Of a stretch of DNA of 64,000 nt, positions 61,994-64,000 are shown in pieces. Origin of the DNA: Stratiolaelaps scimitus (lineage: Eukaryota; Arthropoda; Arachnida; Mesostigmata; Laelapidae); assembly GCA_019614645.1 (NCBI GenBank), contig JABWDB010000021.1:4573501-4637500 (forward strand). The letters are read 5' to 3'. How positions within the stretch are numbered: the first letter of the stretch is position 1; each line of letters opens with the position of its first letter. The notes below the pieces were generated by a model. That model was not told where the DNA came from. It was given only the letters and a program-made list of their open reading frames with translations, and ran no database searches. Both the position numbers and the translations under genes were made by a program.

Positions 61994-63759
61994 ATGCCAA
62001 AAGGGCCAACCATCTCTCCTGTGATCCCGGCGTACGATGACTTGGAGCGTCTAGCATCCAGCGCACGCTGTCCAACTCCGTATATAACATTTATCCGCTA
62101 ACGGCTTTTAGACATAGCGCAGTCACTGACTGAGGTTTTAGTGTCTACTTTGTACCCTCTCCCTGTGATCGGCAATCATCAATGAGTGAATGCATATACG
62201 AGCGTCCTTGATCCCATAAGGAGGGCCAGCAGCAGGAGATGGGAACAATTGTGAATTTTCTAGCACAAGAGCTACGTCTTGCCGCCGACCAAGCAAAACC
62301 AATAGATGATACATTGGATGCCAGGATCAAATCATCGACCATCCGCTTGCCTGCCGAGAACGGTGCGGAGATTGGTTGATATCATATGCATGCCAGCAAT
62401 GAAACTATGAGGATTGGATGGAATTCTTGATTGTTCGGCGAGGGTATAAATAATGACTCTGTGCTTTATATCCTCGAGCATCAAATCAATTCCATGGCAT
62501 TCCATTGTGCAACATGTTTCCCAATAACGCGACACAATCACCATGAGGGAGGGAACTTCCAATCGAGAACCCTAGTGCAGGTCACACAACCTGCCGCCAA
62601 GCACCATCAACCGCAAGCAGGGGGCTCTGACAATGTGCGCCTCGGTGTGCGCAGGTTGCCTGAAGGAGACAGCTGCCAACTTTGAGGTCGCCGAGGGCCT
62701 GATAGCTTACTTGCTCCAACGCACAGTTATAAGTTGAGTGTGTGGTCTCGGACGTTGGAGGGTTACGGTGCGGGGCGTCTATGTTCGGAGACCGGAGCTC
62801 GGCAGGCAGACGCGAACGATCAGGAGGATATGGGACGGTAGACAGCTGAAGGAAGTATGCTGCTGCATCGTCGAAAGTTGGGAACAGGGACGGGGGCGTA
62901 TGACAAGTTGGCTATGCTGGATCTGAGACTGCGGCTAGCTGCATGCCGCTGTAAGACGATGTAAGGAGAGACGCTCGTCTCCGCCAGCTCGTAGAGGTAG
63001 TTAGAGAGACGACGAGCCCAGCCGAGCCGTGGCCTGATATTGATCAGCAGCGAAGGCAGCACGAGAGCGGGTTCGGCACAACGGTTGCCGTACTTTGTGT
63101 ACAACTACGCCAGGGTGGAAGGGGCTCGGCGGTGCTGCGATGGTGCCCGATAGACACAGGGGTTATAGAGAGAGAGAGAGAGAGCGAGCGAGGGAGAGAG
63201 GGCGGGTGTGGAAGAGGAAAAGAGAGATGCCGTACACGAACTCGAGAACCCCGTTCGCGGTCCCTCTAGCAATATAGGTGACTTGGTGACAACGAACGAG
63301 TCTACTGGCATACTACATACTGGCCTCGGTAGCTCAAGTCGATGCCTTGACGAAGCTTGTTCAACTTTCATCTATCTGTTACTCGTTGTCGAGAAGAATA
63401 CATTGCCTCGTAGCGGCATACAATAGTTCGAAAGTAAGAGCCTCTATGAGGTACGTACAATACCAGGAGCAGATCAGTCCTTTCGTACCCGACCACCCGC
63501 GGATTCCTGCATGCCTACCAGACGACCCCTGCCTTTCCTGCCTAGTGTCGCATTTAGCGGTCAACAGAGCCGAACTTTTTCCAATCTGAAACGAAGTGCG
63601 TCCAGCACACGTAAGCGACCGCGCATGATGATGGCCTTACGATCCTCTGACCGTGAGAAGGTCACGTTGTAGAAATAGATTTACAATTGATGGACTCAAG
63701 GTTAGGAAATACGGTCCCACTTGCTACTACTACTGCTGCAGGTTTGAGCTCCGCTGCGT

Positions 63760-63824
63760 GACATATAAGACAGCTCAAGCATTGCAAAATTGCAGCTCCT
63801 TTAATAAACCAATAAACCTTTAAC
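63760..63824 (+). repeat. Dispersed repeat copy A (AATAAA-bearing, about 65 bp)
   Basis: This is the partner of 40231-40298. It contains two AATAAA words in TTTAATAAACCAATAAACC. Similarity fades on both sides, so true element ends are not known. Confidence 0.5.
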
Positions 63825-64000
63825 TTTACTATTGTTGAGATGGAGGAAACACTGGGCTTTCAATCCATCGCGAAATCACATTTTGCTATAATTGACGTAG
63901 TGGCTAGCGTCCAAAAAACTAAAGCGTCCTAAAACTAAACCTAATCGAAATTAGGCGTCGACTATTTTACCTGTTTCCGTCCTGCGAAACCTTTTATTTT

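Larger units (their letters stand above)
58854..63759. other. No recognised gene (right end)
   Basis: GCA/GCC repeats near 58900, the 23-bp tandem duplication at 59543-59582, ATT repeats near 59816-59841, CT/TTTC tracts near 61050 and 61225, the AAG array at 61970-61993 and a GA array at 63168-63184. No conserved motif seen. Confidence 0.5.

Noticed and set aside
1..64000. tRNA genes, rRNA genes, CRISPR arrays, bacterial operons
   Set aside because: I looked for GGTTCGA-type B boxes on both strands and found none in a credible tRNA context. There are no spaced direct-repeat arrays and no dense co-directional genes.

Overview
The window looks like nuclear DNA of an animal, most probably an arthropod. 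It has few protein-coding islands in a large expanse of non-coding DNA, very many microsatellites (TA, GA/TC, CAG, GTT, GGT, AGCC), a BEL/Pao LTR retrotransposon (a metazoan group), relics of a mariner DNA transposon, and one exon opening with the SNAG motif of animal Snail/Scratch/Gfi transcription factors. The long His and Asn runs in that exon are typical of arthropod transcription factors. The species cannot be named from the sequence; a mite or another chelicerate is only a guess. There are no operons, ribosome binding sites, CRISPR arrays or recognisable tRNA/rRNA genes.

Layout. 1-8 kb: no recognised gene, simple repeats and one weak exon candidate (4.8-5.0 kb). 8.8-9.2 kb (minus): first coding exon of a SNAG-domain, Scratch/Snail-like gene; its zinc fingers are not in the window and would lie beyond the left edge or have been missed. 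A phase-compatible but unproven second exon is at about 8.0-8.2 kb. 9.2-19.9 kb: the 5' side of that gene, GC-rich with many trinucleotide arrays. 20.5-22.5 kb (minus): an internally deleted BEL/Pao retrotransposon with a 441-bp 5' LTR, a gag ORF of 412 codons, a 130-bp remnant of the 3' LTR and 5-bp target-site duplications. 22.7-40 kb: non-coding with simple repeats. 40.5-41.1 kb: a cluster of ACAGGTGT E-box words. 42.4-44.7 kb: two relics of one mariner family, head to head, around a 53-bp TA array. 45-64 kb: mostly non-coding, a few low-confidence exon candidates, and one half of a dispersed repeat pair (40.2 and 63.8 kb).

The best supported items are the SNAG exon, the BEL/Pao element with its structure, and the mariner relics. 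The main functional hypothesis is that much of the window is intronic or upstream regulatory territory of the SNAG-family gene, with the E-box cluster about 31 kb upstream as a possible enhancer. Exon candidates that rest only on an open frame plus a splice-like signal have low confidence and no assigned function.
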